From Chryseobacterium sp. UBA6632 (lineage in GTDB: Bacteria; Bacteroidota; Bacteroidia; Flavobacteriales; Weeksellaceae), in assembly GCA_002455915.1 (NCBI GenBank), contig DKLU01000442.1, forward strand, positions 2,329 through 10,675: a DNA stretch of 8,347 nt, read 5' to 3'. The stretch's first letter is position 1; each line of letters opens with the position of its first letter. The notes under the pieces are model-generated. The model searched no databases and had not been told where the DNA came from. It saw only the letters and a program-made list of their open reading frames with translations. Shown here in pieces: positions 6,495-8,347 of this stretch. The position numbers were made by a program, and so were the translations under genes.

Positions 6495-8347
6495 ATGAAG
6501 TTTAGACTATTACCCATCGTTATGTTTGCTGCTTCTGCACATTTCTATGGACAGGCAACGCCACAAGACAGCACAAAAGTAAATAATGCTGCTGTACACG
6601 CAGATAGCCAAACAGGGACTTATGTTCTTAAGGACATTGTTGTAGATGGGGTGAAAAAATACACACCGGCGCAAATCTTAAGATTTACAGGTTTATCTAA
6701 AGGAGAAAGTGTAGATATTCCGGGGCAAAAAATCAGCAATGCTGTAAAAAAACTTTGGGATACTCAGTCTTTTTCGGAAGTAGAGGTGTATGTGCAAAGT
6801 ATTGAAGGCGAAACGATCGTGCTGAGATTCTATCTTCAGGATTTGAAAGAACTTGGAGAAGTGAAGTTTACCGGAAAAGGTATCGGTAAATCTAAAAACG
6901 AAAAACTTGCAAAAGATAATAATTTAAAGCCTGGAACTAAAATTACTCAAAACTTAGTTTCAAGCCTTAAAACAAATATTCCTAAAGATTACGTAAAGAA
7001 AGGTTTTGCAGATGCTAAGATCACCATTCAGGATAAAGTGAATGCAGGAGATCCTAACTTGGTAGACTGGACGATTAATGTAGAAAAAGGAAAAAGAGTA
7101 AAAATCGATCATATCGAGTTTGAAGGTAACGATAATGTGACAGACAGAAAGCTTAGAAACAAAGCTTTCAAAGAAACTAAACAAAAAAGATTTGGCATTG
7201 GTGGTATACTGAAATCTTCAAAATTCATTGAAGATAAATATCAGGAAGACAAGCAAAATTTAATTAATTACTATAACTCTTTGGGTTACAGAGATGCGAT
7301 TGTTGTTTCAGATTCTGTTTGGAGAAACAAGAGAAACAATTATGAAATCAATGTTAAACTAAAAGAAGGAAAACAATATTACATTGGTGATGTAACATTT
7401 ACAGGTAATACCGTTTTCTCTACAGAATATTTACAAAGACTTTTAGGATATAAGAAAGGTGATATTTACGATGCAGTAGGATTCAACAAAAAAGTTGGTG
7501 AAGACGGTGGTAAAGAGGATGATTCTGATATCAAATCTATCTACATGAACAACGGTTACCTTTTCTCAAACGTAACGCCGGTTGAAAAATCTGTAGACGG
7601 AGATAAAATTAATCTTGAGATCCGTATTACTGAAGGTGAAAAAGCAACTTGGAACAAAGTAACTTGGCAAGGTAACGTAACAACACATGACCACGTTATC
7701 CTTAGAGCTTTGAGAACCAAGCCGGGAAGTCTTTTTGCTAAAAGTGATATTAAAAGAACATACTTTGATTTAGCAGGTATGCAGTTCTTTGATCCACAAC
7801 AGGTAGGTCAGGATATTCAGCCAAATCAGCAGGATAATACGGTAGATATCAATTGGAAATTGGTAGAGAAAGGTTCTTCTCAGGTTCAGTTGCAGGCAGG
7901 TTACGGTGGTAACAGTTTCATCGGTACTTTGGGATTAACGTTCAACAACTTCTCGTTAAGAAATTTCTTGAAATTTAAAGATTTCAAACCAGTTCCTCAA
8001 GGTGATGGTCAAACATTATCGATTCAGGCGCAAGCTGGTCAGTATTTCCAAAACTACGGAGTATCTTTCACAGAACCTTGGTTATTCGGAACAAGACCTA
8101 CGGCACTTTCTGTAAGTTTAAACAACTCAAGAGTAAAATATTCTGATGTTTACGGAAATTCTCAGAAATTAAATATCTTCTCGGCATCAGTTGGTCTAAA
8201 CAGATTATTGAAATGGCCGGATGATTATTTCTCATTATACACAGGTATTCAGTATCAAAAGTATGATTTCCAGAATTATCCTTTTGAATTCGGAAATACT
8301 ACAGAATATTACGGTACGGCAAACAACTTCAGTTTGAATGTAGGATT
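6495..8347 (+). CDS. bamA: BamA outer-membrane protein assembly factor, 3' end missing at the window edge
   Basis: Central component of the barrel assembly machinery that folds outer-membrane proteins. The ATG at 6495 opens an uninterrupted frame of 617 codons running off the right edge. A signal peptide (MKFRLLPIVMFAASAHFYG, probably cut before QATPQ) is followed by a Ser/Thr/Asn-rich linker, then five POTRA repeats that each begin with a recognisable strand: YVLKDIVVDG (from 43), LGEVKFTGKG (from 120), RVKIDHIEFEGN (from 201), YYIGDVTFTGN (from 295) and ATWNKVTWQGN (from 384). The barrel starts near 460 with QVQLQAGYGGNSFIGTLGL and continues through FTEPWLFGTRPTALSV. The lateral-gate end and loop 6 motif lie beyond the window. 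Homologues in the class are, from memory, roughly 850 aa, so about a quarter is missing. An A/G-rich stretch at 6473-6484 may help ribosome binding. Confidence 0.95.
   Translation, partial: MKFRLLPIVMFAASAHFYGQATPQDSTKVNNAAVHADSQTGTYVLKDIVVDGVKKYTPAQILRFTGLSKGESVDIPGQKISNAVKKLWDTQSFSEVEVYVQSIEGETIVLRFYLQDLKELGEVKFTGKGIGKSKNEKLAKDNNLKPGTKITQNLVSSLKTNIPKDYVKKGFADAKITIQDKVNAGDPNLVDWTINVEKGKRVKIDHIEFEGNDNVTDRKLRNKAFKETKQKRFGIGGILKSSKFIEDKYQEDKQNLINYYNSLGYRDAIVVSDSVWRNKRNNYEINVKLKEGKQYYIGDVTFTGNTVFSTEYLQRLLGYKKGDIYDAVGFNKKVGEDGGKEDDSDIKSIYMNNGYLFSNVTPVEKSVDGDKINLEIRITEGEKATWNKVTWQGNVTTHDHVILRALRTKPGSLFAKSDIKRTYFDLAGMQFFDPQQVGQDIQPNQQDNTVDINWKLVEKGSSQVQLQAGYGGNSFIGTLGLTFNNFSLRNFLKFKDFKPVPQGDGQTLSIQAQAGQYFQNYGVSFTEPWLFGTRPTALSVSLNNSRVKYSDVYGNSQKLNIFSASVGLNRLLKWPDDYFSLYTGIQYQKYDFQNYPFEFGNTTEYYGTANNFSLNVG

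Noticed and set aside
5906..7184. Minus-strand frames at 5906-6118 and 6960-7184
   Set aside because: They are antisense shadows of uppS and bamA, with no start context or motif to support them.
1..8347. Mobile element, defence system or CRISPR array
   Set aside because: There are no transposase, integrase or nuclease motifs, no spaced direct repeats and no terminal inverted repeats. All coding space is taken by polysaccharide and envelope genes on one strand.

Overview
The window reads as chromosomal DNA of a Bacteroidota, most likely class Flavobacteriia and close to Chryseobacterium/Elizabethkingia. The evidence is the low GC content, A-rich translation starts without a strong Shine-Dalgarno sequence, TAnnTTTG promoter-like elements, and family-typical proteins: a short Wza with a C-terminal membrane helix, a DUF6089/PorG barrel, and the porG-uppS-bamA gene order. 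All genes are on the + strand. I found no tRNA, rRNA, CRISPR array, insertion sequence or phage gene.

Left half (about 1-4640) is the end of a surface-polysaccharide locus. It holds a WecA/MraY-type sugar-1-phosphate transferase that loads the first sugar on undecaprenyl phosphate, a Wza-like outer-membrane export lipoprotein with a glycine-rich insertion, and a Wzc-like co-polymerase/BY-kinase whose tail carries eight Gly-Tyr repeats. A TAnnTTTG element between the first two genes may let wza-wzc be transcribed separately. A clear intrinsic terminator follows wzc.

The 213-base gap (4605-4817) carries the terminator, an AT-rich spacer, two candidate -7 elements and a small inverted repeat over the second one.

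Right half (4818-8347) is an envelope-biogenesis cluster. It holds a DUF6089 outer-membrane barrel (PorG-like, type IX secretion), undecaprenyl diphosphate synthase UppS, and the first 617 residues of BamA, which runs off the right edge. The two halves are linked by function: UppS makes the lipid carrier that the WecA-type enzyme uses, and BamA inserts outer-membrane barrels such as PorG. Most of this is conserved core biology. The parts that deserve a second look are the repeat-encoded tails and insertions in Wzc and Wza, the lack of a Wzb phosphatase gene, the Cys-x-Cys tail of the PorG-like protein, and the open reading frame upstream of the first gene.
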